Shown here in pieces: positions 34,045 to 44,900 of a stretch of 64,000 bases of DNA. The position numbers and the translations under genes were made by a program. The DNA comes from Hyunsoonleella jejuensis (GTDB lineage Bacteria; Bacteroidota; Bacteroidia; Flavobacteriales; Flavobacteriaceae): positions 558,001-622,000 of the forward strand of contig NZ_FOFN01000003.1 in NCBI RefSeq assembly GCF_900111025.1. The letters run 5' to 3'. The stretch's first letter is position 1. The number at the start of each line of letters is the position of its first letter. A model generated the notes under the pieces. That model searched no databases and had not been told where the DNA came from. It saw only the letters and a program-made list of their open reading frames with translations.

Positions 34045-36030
34045 TAATTTATCTTGGTAGGATTTAATTTCGTCCCTGAGTTGCGCCGCTATTATAAAAT
34101 CCAAAGCTTTTGCAGCTTCTTCCATAAGTTTGCGTTTTTCACGAATTTTCTTTTCCAGTTCAGGTTTAGTCAAATAATCACTTTCGGGTTCTGCAGCCCT
34201 TGCTGCTTCTAATTCATAACTATAAGTGCTAACTGAATTTTTTGCTAATGCATTATCTAAACTTTTATTTAAAGCCTTTGGTGTAACATTGTGTTCGGTA
34301 TTATACGCAATTTGTTTTTCGCGTCTATAATTGGTCTCATCGATAGTTTTTTGCATGCTGTTTGTTATTTTATCAGCATACATAATGGCTTTGCCGTTTA
34401 GGTTTCTTGCAGCTCTACCCACGGTTTGGGTTAGCGAACGGTTAGAGCGTAAAAACCCTTCTTTATCGGCATCTAAAATAGCCACAAGAGAAACTTCTGG
34501 CAAATCTAAACCTTCACGAAGTAGGTTTACGCCAACCAACACATCAAAAAGGCCCTTACGTAGATCTTGCATGATCTCTACGCGTTCTAAAGTATCTACA
34601 TCACTATGAATGTAGCGGCATCTTATTTGAATTCTATCCAAATATTTTGTTAATTCTTCTGCCATTCTTTTAGTAAGTGTGGTGACCAAAGTGCGTTCGT
34701 CTTTTTCAACCCTAACCTGTATTTCTTCAATCAAATCATCAATTTGATTTAAACTTGGGCGTACCTCAATAATCGGGTCTAGTAATCCTGTTGGCCGAAT
34801 TACTTGTTCCACATAAATACCGTCCGTTTTTTGCATTTCGTAATCAGCAGGTGTTGCACTTACGTAAATCACTTGATTTTGTAATGCTTCAAACTCTTCA
34901 AACTTTAAAGGGCGGTTATCCATGGCAGCAGGCAATCGAAAGCCATACTCTACGAGATTTTCCTTCCTACTTCTATCGCCACCGTACATGGCATGGACTT
35001 GAGATATGGTTACGTGGCTTTCGTCAACAACCATTAAATAATCATCTGGGAAATAATCTAACAAACAGAAAGGTCGTGTTCCAGGTGCCCTACCATCTAA
35101 ATATCTAGAATAATTTTCGATACCAGAACAATAGCCCAATTCTCGAATCATTTCTAAGTCAAACTCGGTACGCTCCTTTAGGCGTTTAGCTTCTAGATGT
35201 TTGCCAATCTCCTTAAAATAATCATGTTGTTTTACAAGGTCATCCTGTATTTCCTTAATGGCGCCTTGAAGAACTTCAGGCGATGTTACAAACATATTGG
35301 CAGGATATATATTAAGCCTATCGTATTTTTCAATAATTTCATTTGTTTGAATATCGAAGGACTCAATATCTTCAATCTCATCACCAAAAAAATGGATACG
35401 AAATGCGTCGTCGGCATAACTTGGAAAAATATCTACCGTATCACCTTTTATTCTGAAATTTCCATGGCGGAACTCTGCTTCAGTTCTAGAATATAAACTT
35501 TGCACTAACTGATGTAATAACTGTGTCCTAGAAATTTCTTGGTCTCTTATAAGCGTAATGACATTCTTTTGAAATTCAATAGGGTTACCGATACCGTACA
35601 AACAGGACACGGAAGCTACGACCAAAACATCGCGTCTTCCTGAAAGTAAAGATGATGTGGTGCTTAAACGCATCTTCTCGATTTCTTCATTTATCGAGAG
35701 GTCTTTTTCAATATAAACTCCAGATGTTGGAATGTAAGCTTCTGGTTGGTAATAATCATAGTATGATACAAAATACTCAACAGCATTATTAGGAAAGAAT
35801 TGTTTAAATTCTGAGTACAACTGTGCTGCCAGCGTTTTGTTATGCGCTAAAACAAGGGTGGGACGTTGTACCTCTTGAATTACATTGGCCACCGTAAATG
35901 TTTTTCCGGAGCCAGTTACGCCTAAAAGCGTTTGATATTTTTCCCCTGAAGTTATACCTTCAGAAAGCTGTGTAATAGCTTCGGGTTGGTCTCCAGTAGG
36001 ACTAAATTCTGATTGAATTTTGAATTTCAT
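34027..36030 (-). CDS. uvrB: Excinuclease ABC subunit UvrB
   Basis: UvrB (667 residues) is the damage-verifying helicase-like subunit of nucleotide excision repair. Walker A is GVTGSGKT at about 37-44. The damage-probing beta-hairpin is YYDYYQPEAYIP at about 92-103, and the DEAD-like box is VVDESHVT. The C-terminal helicase motifs include RYIHSDVDTLERVEIM, GVNLLREGLDLPEVSLV and QTVGRAARN. The UvrC-binding UVR motif ends the protein (MEEAAKALDFIIAAQLRDEI). The start ATG at 36028-36030 is the standard one. uvrB is next to the giant secreted-protein cluster but functionally unrelated to it. Confidence 0.98.
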   Translation of the reverse strand: MKFKIQSEFSPTGDQPEAITQLSEGITSGEKYQTLLGVTGSGKTFTVANVIQEVQRPTLVLAHNKTLAAQLYSEFKQFFPNNAVEYFVSYYDYYQPEAYIPTSGVYIEKDLSINEEIEKMRLSTTSSLLSGRRDVLVVASVSCLYGIGNPIEFQKNVITLIRDQEISRTQLLHQLVQSLYSRTEAEFRHGNFRIKGDTVDIFPSYADDAFRIHFFGDEIEDIESFDIQTNEIIEKYDRLNIYPANMFVTSPEVLQGAIKEIQDDLVKQHDYFKEIGKHLEAKRLKERTEFDLEMIRELGYCSGIENYSRYLDGRAPGTRPFCLLDYFPDDYLMVVDESHVTISQVHAMYGGDRSRKENLVEYGFRLPAAMDNRPLKFEEFEALQNQVIYVSATPADYEMQKTDGIYVEQVIRPTGLLDPIIEVRPSLNQIDDLIEEIQVRVEKDERTLVTTLTKRMAEELTKYLDRIQIRCRYIHSDVDTLERVEIMQDLRKGLFDVLVGVNLLREGLDLPEVSLVAILDADKEGFLRSNRSLTQTVGRAARNLNGKAIMYADKITNSMQKTIDETNYRREKQIAYNTEHNVTPKALNKSLDNALAKNSVSTYSYELEAARAAEPESDYLTKPELEKKIREKRKLMEEAAKALDFIIAAQLRDEIKSYQDKLEKLKV

Positions 36031-36056
36031 TCAGCAAAATTACGGAAAATATGTGG

Positions 36057-39000
36057 TTATCTTTTTAGTGTAAAGTGTCCCATAAACGTTCTTCCGTCTT
36101 CAAGATATACTTTAAACCAATAGTCATCGGTAGGCATAAGTTGCCCATTATACGTCCCGTTCCACCCGTTTGATGAGGTTAGTAGTTGTTTAATCAACTT
36201 TCCATAGCGGTCGTATATATAAACGGTGCTGTTGCCTTGTGTATTTGCATTAATGCCTTTTATATTCCAAGTGTCGTTAAAGCCATCTCCGTTAGGTGTA
36301 AAGAATCTAGAGTATCCAATTACAGAAATATCTAATGTAGAAATTCCACAAATAGGATCACGCACGTAAACGGTATAAAATCCAGGTTTTACTCTGTCAA
36401 AAAATGGGTCACTTTGATAATTAATGAAATTAGAATTTTCTTCTACTAAAGCATAATCATAATTTCCGTTTCCAAGATTTGTGGGATCTATAGTTACAGA
36501 ATTATTTTCAGAGATATCAACTATGGTAACATCATTTAAGGTAATAGTGGCCTGTTCTGAGGCATCAACAAAAATTTCCCTTGATCGAGAGCAGCCTGTG
36601 CCATCAGTTTTTGTCAATCTTATGGTATATGTTCCAGGATTAGAAACATTTATGCTCCTATCATTAGATATGAACTGATTTGTACTGGTTCCGTCCAAAC
36701 TTGTCCATAACCATTCATAATCAAATTGTTCAGAAGAATTAGCTTCAAAAGGTTCTAATGTAATTTCAAAAGTTGGATCGGAAGAACAGACTATTTGAGG
36801 CGATATAACTGAAAACTGGGGAAGTGGATTTACTATTAGTTCGATGGAAGTAGATGCAAAACACGTTGTGTTGGCTGGATTATAAACTTCTACAGTTATA
36901 GTTTGATTTCGAGAAACCAGTGGATTTGGTAGTGTTGGACTATTACTTACAGATGCGCCATTTTCGTCGATATAATTATAGTAAATCTCCATACCAGTTT
37001 GAGCACCTACTATGATATTTGTAAATGTTGTTGTATCAAATGGATAAAAACCATCATCATCGATATCTCCACTATTTCCATCACAAACTATTTGTGCAGA
37101 AATAGGGTTTGCTATAGGTTGTGTGTCAACTACAAATTGCACTGTCGTTTCATCATAACAAGCGCCATCAGGATCTAGGGTAGTGTTATTGGTAACTCTT
37201 ACAGTAATCGTTTGGTTTTCGGAAATAAATATAGGCTGAATAGGGCTTGTTACGGGGGTGCCATCGTTGTATTCAAGTGGATTTCCAGCATTATCAAAGT
37301 ATGAAATAGTAACACTAGAGGGGTTTTGACCATTAAGCACATCAGACTCTAAACTAGATGTATCAAACGGATGGCTTAACACAGCATCTGTAACATCAAA
37401 ATCACATTGAGGTGCAATGATAACTGGATGCGCCACAGGCAATGCTTCAACATTTAGTAGGTTCGAAAACTCTTCTAATCCTAAACAATCGTTGCCTAAA
37501 TCACTTTTCACCCTAACCCAAATGCTTTGCATATTAGGGGAATTAATATTTTCATGATTAGCTATATCTGTAATTTCGTTAGTCTCTAGCTCTGCATCTA
37601 TTTGACTTTCATAAAAATGAACGCTTACATTTATAGTATTAAATATGGAGTTTGAAATTTCATCTCTTATAGAACTCATATTAAACGTTGCTATTCCATC
37701 GCGATTATCTATGCCGTCATCGCACTGATATAAAGGTGTTGGTGTATAGGAAGCTAAGGCAGCACTGCTAGGATTTACTTCTAAGGTTATAGGTGTTACT
37801 CTGTAACATCCATTTGGATTCTCTACTCGAATCCACTTAGTTTCAGCTGTAAATCCTAATGCATCTTGATATGCTTCAGGTGACACAATGGGCATAGATG
37901 CACTTTCTGCATCTACCTGCGTTTCATAATAGGTAAATGTTAAGTTTTCACTTAGATAGTTTGGATTTATTTCGGTTTTAATCTCATCTAAAGTAAGATT
38001 GAAAAAGGCTTGCCCGTCGTTACTATCGTCATCGCATTGGGCATAGGTGTTTGGCGCATTCACTTGAGGTAGACTAAATACTTCTATTTCGAAAGAAGTA
38101 TCGGCAAAACAATCCGTAAATACATTATTTGTTACCCTTGCATAAATGGTTTGTAAGTTAGCATTTGTATTATTAAAAGCTGTAGGTGTTGCTATTTGAT
38201 TCGTATATGCTGCATCCGTAAAATAGGTTATTGCAAAATCTGTTTGAGATTGTCCATTAAGTATTTCTGTTTCCCTTTGTGTAATATCAAAAGTTATAAA
38301 ACCGTCTGTATCCGTTCCTACTGAAGTATCATCACATTCTTGAATTCTTGGAATATCAACTGAATTGGCTGGAAATGCTGAGTCGTATACTTCTAAATTG
38401 AAACTTGAGCTTGCATAACAGGTGGTATTAGTATTGTTTTCAACACGAACATAAATGGTCGTGCTTCCTGTTTCATAAGGGCTTGTAATTACATTTGCAT
38501 TTGCGTTAGCATCAGCTTGTGAAATATGATATGTGATGGTTACGTTTGCTTGAGTACTAATGTTATTGTTTTGGCTTAATAAATCAAAAGGCATGGTACC
38601 GTTGTTGTCATCATCACACAATCGTATGTCAGGAGCGGTATTAGCTATAGGCATTTCTATTACCGTAAGTTGCATAATGTCAGAATATATGCCACAACTG
38701 TTGCCATTTCTATTTAAAAAAGCTCTATAAAAATTACCGTTAAATGTAAGTGGTGTATTGGTGATAAGCAAACTAGCTGTTTGCGAATCGCTGTAAACGG
38801 CATCATCTATAATTGTGGTCCAATTTATGCCATCGCTAGATATTTCCCACTGGATGGAATCGAAAGTAGCAGATATTAAGGAGATATTATTATCTGAGGT
38901 CTCACAAACTTCTAAATCAGTAGGCTGCGTTGTAATAATTATTGGAGCTGCATCTAAGTAATCACTATTAGGTATTGTGTAGCCATCCAAAGCATTATTC

Positions 39001-41780
39001 ACTGTGCCATTCACATCAACCGTTGGGGTGTTATCGCCTAAATAATCATCACCATTGGCGTCTGAAAAACCAGCTTCGATAACATCGCTACAGTCATCAC
39101 CATCACTATCAGCATCAATATATGAGAAAATAGAATCGTTGTCTAAATCGTTTAACGTATATCCAATTTCATTACTGTCTGGTGCTGTTTCTGCAGCATC
39201 GGCCCAACCATTTACTCCGAAGGTTGGTCCGTCCTCAACGCCATTTAAATCTGTATCAGAAAGCAGTCCTAATTGACCTGTCTCAATTAAATCTGTGATA
39301 CCATCATTATCACTGTCCAAATCGTAAAAATCTAATATCCCATCGGCATCAGTATCTATAGGACTCAAGGCCATGTCATAAATATCATCCAAGCCATTAA
39401 AGTCATTATCAATGCCTGAAAGCGCCACTAAAGTCCCTTGGTTTTCAATAAAATCGGGAATACCATCATTATCACTATCTAAATCAAATTCATCTTTCAC
39501 GCCATCATTATCATGGTCTTTTTTGAAGCAAGTAAGCCCGATAATTCCAGAAAACATTGATGTGTCAACCATGTTTTCTGATTTATGATAAAGCATAACA
39601 CTATTAACTTGATTAGCAAAAAACTGAAAAGGCGTATTGCCTGTAGGTGTGTTGTTAACCCTAAAACGTATTTCAGACCCTGAAATTTGTGTGATTCCCG
39701 ACTCATAAATGCCATCAAAATTTGAATCTACAAGTAGTCTGTCGTCTGGATCCACGAGTGTAACATTTTTATTTACAGGTGTTATTCTAAGTACATAATA
39801 CTCAACATTTGAAGTAGTATTTGTAATAGAAAGATCTTCCTCAATTTTTACATTTACGGGTTCTGTAAAGTTTAAATCATAACTATTTTCTCCACTTGCA
39901 GTAGATGGAATACTACTGGTAAAGGCACCCGAGGCACTTCCAGCAAAAGTATTTGTAGCTCCAGAAACATTACTTTGTGTGAAGTTGCTACTTACAATAG
40001 AGTTATTAGTTGTGCCATCTTGAAACTCTAAAATGGGATTGTTAATGGCTATTAAATTGATATTTACATCACCTCTTGATTCATCACAGTTTACGATACC
40101 ATCGTTATCATTGTCTATGTCTAAATTATCAATAATACCGTCGTTGTCTCTATCATCAGGACAAATGCTTACGGGGACTTCAACAGATTCTAAAGTTTCA
40201 CCGGTGCAGGTTATGATACCAATTAATTTGTATCTAGCAGGCACAGTTGGTGTAATGGAAGGTACGTTCATTGCTAACGACTGAAACCCAGAACCATCAT
40301 CATAAAACCATTCGTAGGTATCAAAATTTTGTGCATTTGCAGCTTCTAAAGTAACATTTGGTATGCAGTTGCCTAATGTGGCAAACTGCAAATCGAAATT
40401 TATCTCAGGTGCAGATGGAAAACCAGAATAAAAACTACCAGATGTTGCAGCACCATTTACATTAAAGTAAGCTACATAAAGTTCATCGTCTCCTTGTACA
40501 GAAACATTATTGGTTAGTCCGGTGATTTTATAAGTAACGTAATCAGGTTTGCCATTCACGGCACTTGGTCCAATAGCTGAGAAGTTAGATAATGGTAGAT
40601 TATTTACTGTAACAGTTGCCCCTGTTTTAGTAACTATAGAAAGCCCTCCATTGTAAATGGTGCTTCCAATATTATCTATGTTCGCAATGTTATTGATGTT
40701 TCCTCTAGTTTCACAACTTAAAGGCGGAACAAAAAACATCCCTTGATTTGCTTCAGACGTAGAACCTACACCTTGATAAGCAAATACATCTTCCGATGCT
40801 TCTACATACATATTTCCGGCAGTATTAAACTGATCGCCTTCAATCAAATAATAATCGCCAGCATTAATAGTAGCAACAGGAGGGTTTCCATTAATACTTA
40901 TAGTAGTACCATTAGAATGGGCAACAATTAACACATTTTCCCAGGCATCATTGCCTTCTCCTTTTACAAAGATGTATTCTTTTCCAACTTTTGATAGTCC
41001 TGCGATTTGGTCAATCCCATAATCTCGTCCTCCACCAGCAGCAAAACTACCGTTTGCAGAGCCACAATTTACAACTATAGGTTTGTTTGAACTTACTAAT
41101 GTGCCAATTAAACCATCTCTATTAACTAAGGCATCAAAACTATTGGTGGCTACAGTGTAGCTTTCGCCCTCATCTAAAGTAACATTAATGGGCGTTGGCC
41201 CTGTGTAATTTTTAATAATTAAACCAACTGGTAAGTCGCTGAAATTTACTTGCGTGTCATCCTCAGTTGCCATTACCGAAACAAAATTTAAATAGTTACT
41301 TTGTGGATTGGCATTGGTGTATGAACCAACTCTAAAAGTTGTACCTAATGCTGATAATCCTTTACTAACCAATGCTCCGGCTTGTGCTCCGCCACCAGCA
41401 TTCATACGTACGGAAACATAAATAGGTGCATCTGCCTCTATTATATAACCTTTATTGTTACTTACTGTACTTGTTTGTGGTGAGGGTATGAAAAGTTGAC
41501 CATTACCACTACCTATTGAAATTTGTACAGGTGCGGCGTTTGATACTGCTCCCGTAATATAGTTAGCAGGAGGTTGCCCTACGGGAATAATGGTATATGG
41601 CACGTTGCCATTATTTGGCGTAGATAAATATATATATTGATCTTCAGGATTTGCATTACCAAATTCCGCACTCGTTAATGGCGGTATGTAGTGCTTTTTA
41701 CTTAATTGAGCAAAGCCCTTTAAAGTTGCTAAAACGATTAAGCAAACAAGTAGTTTCCTTAAAATACGGCTATTAATCAT
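36057..41780 (-). CDS. Giant secreted protein: IgGFc-binding-like head, TSP3-like repeats, 6 Cys-Asp modules, T9SS type B tail
   Basis: This 1907-residue cell-surface or secreted protein has a signal peptide at about 1-25. Residues about 30-480 resemble the IgGFc-binding N-terminal domain (YIYLSTPNNGNVPYTIIPVG, IEADAPIYVSVRMNAGGG, GGRDYGIDQIAGLSKVGKEY). Asp-rich thrombospondin type 3-like stretches lie near residues 547, 757 and 810-850 (for example DNDGIIDNLDIDNDNDG) and should bind calcium. Six roughly 90-residue modules opening with Cys-Asp follow, then an Ig-like segment. The last 90 residues are the gliding-motility/T9SS type B sorting domain (RFFTPNGDGFNDTWNI ... ending HFTLKR). I infer an adhesin-like role. 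It is the distal gene of a five-gene minus-strand series. Confidence 0.9.
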   Translation of the reverse strand: MINSRILRKLLVCLIVLATLKGFAQLSKKHYIPPLTSAEFGNANPEDQYIYLSTPNNGNVPYTIIPVGQPPANYITGAVSNAAPVQISIGSGNGQLFIPSPQTSTVSNNKGYIIEADAPIYVSVRMNAGGGAQAGALVSKGLSALGTTFRVGSYTNANPQSNYLNFVSVMATEDDTQVNFSDLPVGLIIKNYTGPTPINVTLDEGESYTVATNSFDALVNRDGLIGTLVSSNKPIVVNCGSANGSFAAGGGRDYGIDQIAGLSKVGKEYIFVKGEGNDAWENVLIVAHSNGTTISINGNPPVATINAGDYYLIEGDQFNTAGNMYVEASEDVFAYQGVGSTSEANQGMFFVPPLSCETRGNINNIANIDNIGSTIYNGGLSIVTKTGATVTVNNLPLSNFSAIGPSAVNGKPDYVTYKITGLTNNVSVQGDDELYVAYFNVNGAATSGSFYSGFPSAPEINFDLQFATLGNCIPNVTLEAANAQNFDTYEWFYDDGSGFQSLAMNVPSITPTVPARYKLIGIITCTGETLESVEVPVSICPDDRDNDGIIDNLDIDNDNDGIVNCDESRGDVNINLIAINNPILEFQDGTTNNSIVSSNFTQSNVSGATNTFAGSASGAFTSSIPSTASGENSYDLNFTEPVNVKIEEDLSITNTTSNVEYYVLRITPVNKNVTLVDPDDRLLVDSNFDGIYESGITQISGSEIRFRVNNTPTGNTPFQFFANQVNSVMLYHKSENMVDTSMFSGIIGLTCFKKDHDNDGVKDEFDLDSDNDGIPDFIENQGTLVALSGIDNDFNGLDDIYDMALSPIDTDADGILDFYDLDSDNDGITDLIETGQLGLLSDTDLNGVEDGPTFGVNGWADAAETAPDSNEIGYTLNDLDNDSIFSYIDADSDGDDCSDVIEAGFSDANGDDYLGDNTPTVDVNGTVNNALDGYTIPNSDYLDAAPIIITTQPTDLEVCETSDNNISLISATFDSIQWEISSDGINWTTIIDDAVYSDSQTASLLITNTPLTFNGNFYRAFLNRNGNSCGIYSDIMQLTVIEMPIANTAPDIRLCDDDNNGTMPFDLLSQNNNISTQANVTITYHISQADANANANVITSPYETGSTTIYVRVENNTNTTCYASSSFNLEVYDSAFPANSVDIPRIQECDDTSVGTDTDGFITFDITQRETEILNGQSQTDFAITYFTDAAYTNQIATPTAFNNTNANLQTIYARVTNNVFTDCFADTSFEIEVFSLPQVNAPNTYAQCDDDSNDGQAFFNLTLDEIKTEINPNYLSENLTFTYYETQVDAESASMPIVSPEAYQDALGFTAETKWIRVENPNGCYRVTPITLEVNPSSAALASYTPTPLYQCDDGIDNRDGIATFNMSSIRDEISNSIFNTINVSVHFYESQIDAELETNEITDIANHENINSPNMQSIWVRVKSDLGNDCLGLEEFSNLLNVEALPVAHPVIIAPQCDFDVTDAVLSHPFDTSSLESDVLNGQNPSSVTISYFDNAGNPLEYNDGTPVTSPIQPIFISENQTITVRVTNNTTLDPDGACYDETTVQFVVDTQPIANPISAQIVCDGNSGDIDDDGFYPFDTTTFTNIIVGAQTGMEIYYNYIDENGASVSNSPTLPNPLVSRNQTITVEVYNPANTTCFASTSIELIVNPLPQFSVISPQIVCSSDPTFEITLEPFEANSSEQFDYEWLWTSLDGTSTNQFISNDRSINVSNPGTYTIRLTKTDGTGCSRSREIFVDASEQATITLNDVTIVDISENNSVTIDPTNLGNGNYDYALVEENSNFINYQSDPFFDRVKPGFYTVYVRDPICGISTLDISVIGYSRFFTPNGDGFNDTWNIKGINANTQGNSTVYIYDRYGKLIKQLLTSSNGWNGTYNGQLMPTDDYWFKVYLEDGRTFMGHFTLKR

Positions 41781-41925
41781 CTAGTTCTTGGGACAATTAT
41801 TTTTTATGCCTAAATATATTACTTTTAAATATATAAGACTTAAATAAACGGCTAAGGTTTAATTTTTAATGTTAAATAACCAGGTTTGTTAAAGTATTCA
41901 GATGTATCCATTAAAAATTTAAATT

Positions 41926-44900
41926 TTATCGCTTTAATGTAAAGTGTCCTTTAACGTCAAATTCATCACCTTTATAATACACATGGGCGGCAAACCAATA
42001 ATCATTTGAAGGCATATGATGGCCATTATAGGTACCATCCCACCCGGGCGAGTTATGCGCTAGACTCTTTATTAATTTCCCGTACTGGTCATAAATATGA
42101 ATTATGGTACCTTCCAGTTGCTCTACACCTGTTATATGCCATGTATCAAAATATCCATCATTATTTGGAGTTAGAAATTTTGGAGTATCGATCACAACAA
42201 CTTCTTTTGATATTGACGTGCACCCATTGATGTCTATCACGGTAATTAGTCTAGGACCGATAGGTACATTCTGAAAAAAGTTTGAGATTTGTGGTTCTCT
42301 ATCATCAAGTTGATATAAGTAGTCGCCAATACCGCTTACTGTAATTGTAATATTATTTGGATCTGAAAAATCTACGGTTTCAGTAAATTCTATATTAGCT
42401 TGTTCAGATTCAATGACATTAAATGTTTTAGTGGTGGAACAACCATATTTAGTGGTTACAGTAACGCTATATTCACCAATTTCTTCTATTACAATATCTG
42501 CGGTAGTTTGACCAAATGGTTCCCAAGCATAAGTATCTTCTTCAAAACCAGTGTCAATCGTTACCATTAACGGAAAGTTTTCTAAACAAATTACCTGATC
42601 ACCAATATCATTTACAGGTTTTCTTCTCACGTAAGCCATAAAACTAGTAATGCTGTAACATCCAGTCTGGTTGTTTTCTACACGAGCGAATAGTTTTTCT
42701 TCAGTATCTATTTCATAAAAATTATCATGATTGTTTTCTTTTGAATTAGCATCTTCATCAGAAGCGTAGTAAGTAACAGTAAATTCATTTGGACTCTGAG
42801 CACCTAAAATTTGATGATTTTGATTTGATAGGTTGAATTTATATCTGTTATCGTAATCGTTGTCACAAACCTCCATATCTAATGGTTGATGGGCTACAGG
42901 TAAAGGGTTTACAACAAGTTGAAATGGATATACATAATGACACCCTCTAGTTGAAGATTCAATTCTTATATAAATAGTATCGTTAGTTGTGTTGTAGGTA
43001 TAATCTGTACTTAAAGGGGTTTGTTTAGCCTCGGCGTCTACTGCATTGCTGTAGTAAGTGATTATGGCATCAGCATCGTTCGGTACTATAACCTGGTTGA
43101 TATTGTTAAGGTTAAAATACCTTGAAGGATTATCACAAATCTCATAGGTTTGAAACTCTTCTATGGCAGGAGGCGATGTAACAATTAATTCTTGGTTGAT
43201 AACATTATAGCAATTTGCTGAGACATTAAAAACCTTAACATAAATGGTCTGAGGGTTAGAGATATTGGTATAATGTTTAGGGTCTTTGATCGCAGCCGTA
43301 TCATCGTTCAACAAATTCTCATCATCAAAATAGGATATGATAATATTGCTTGAAGGCGATGGGAATACGTTGTTTTGATTAGCAGAAATATCAAAAACTA
43401 CAGTTTCATCGTAATCTACATCACACAAAGTAATGGGGTTGACTTGATTTGGGTAATTATGTACTATAGTAGAAAACTCGGTTGTACTAAAACATCCTGT
43501 AATTTTATTTTCAATTCTAACGTAGATATCTTGTCCATTTTGTGCATTATAGTTTTCATCTAGCGCATTGGTATCATTCAAGGCCTCCTCATTGGTTTCG
43601 TGAAAGGTGATATTGAAATCCTCTGCAAGTTGCCCACCAAGTATTGAGGGTTTCTGTAAGGATAAATCAAAGATTTCAAAACCATCCGCAATAACATCGT
43701 CACAGGCTTCCATATCTAATGGTTGATTTGCAATGGGCAAAGGATTTACAATAAGTTGAAACGGATAAACATAATGGCATCCTCTCGTTGCAGATTCAAC
43801 CCGAATAAAAATGTTGTCGTTTGTTGTATTGTAGTTATAATTGGTACTTAATGGCATAATTCCTGCTTCGGCATTAGCTGCTGTACTGTAGTAGGTAATA
43901 ATAGCATCAGCATCGTTAGGTACAATAACTTGGTTGATGTCGTTGAGGTTAAAATATTTTGAAGGATTATCACAAATTTCATAGGTTTCAAATTCTTCTA
44001 TGGCCGGAGGTAAATCAACTTGAAGTTCAATAGGTAAGCTTACTGAACAATTTGAAATGGTATTATTGATTTTTATGTAAACTGTTTCAGGATTACTTGT
44101 ATTTGTATAGTTTTCTGGATCAGTGATAATTTCGTTATGATTATCTACGCCTTCCTGCGATTTATGGTAAGAAATTACAAGATTGTTTTGTCTTACATCT
44201 AGAATTTGAAGTTCAGACTCCGTTATATCAAAAGTTACAACACCATCATAATCTACATCGCACAATACTAAAGGAGATGGTTGTGTAGTTACGGGAACCT
44301 GTACAATGCTAAGGGTAAAATCTGTAATACCATGACAGTAGGTGCCATTAGAAATACGGACATAAATAGGCTGAGGATTTACATAATTAGTAAATAAAGG
44401 GTCTATAGGGTTGTACCCAAATTCGGCGTCGTAAGCGCTTGTATGTAATGTAATGTTTAAATTGTCATTAATACCCTCTTTGATATGATCTATGGTACTG
44501 TTTAAATCAAAAAGTTCAACACCATCGTTAGAAATATCATCACATATAATAATATTTTCTGGTTCATTAAACAAGGGAATCGACCCTACTTCTAAGGCAA
44601 AAGATGAAGTGCCGTAACAGTCTGGATCGGTAAAACTTTCAACTCTTGTGTAAATAGTTTGTGGGTTTGATGTGTTTTGGTAAATGTTGTATTTATCTAT
44701 TTCGTTGGTGCGATTTATTGCATCCTGTTCTGTTTCAAAATACAGTACTTGCTTACCCCATTGTCCGTTTAAAATTTCGTTATCTTTTTGGTAGAAATAA
44801 AAATCTGCAATATCATCTGTTCCAGATTCGCAGTTTTCAAAAATTGTAATTTCAGGAAATATTGGTAGTGTATTCACGTTAATGTACACGTACGATATAT

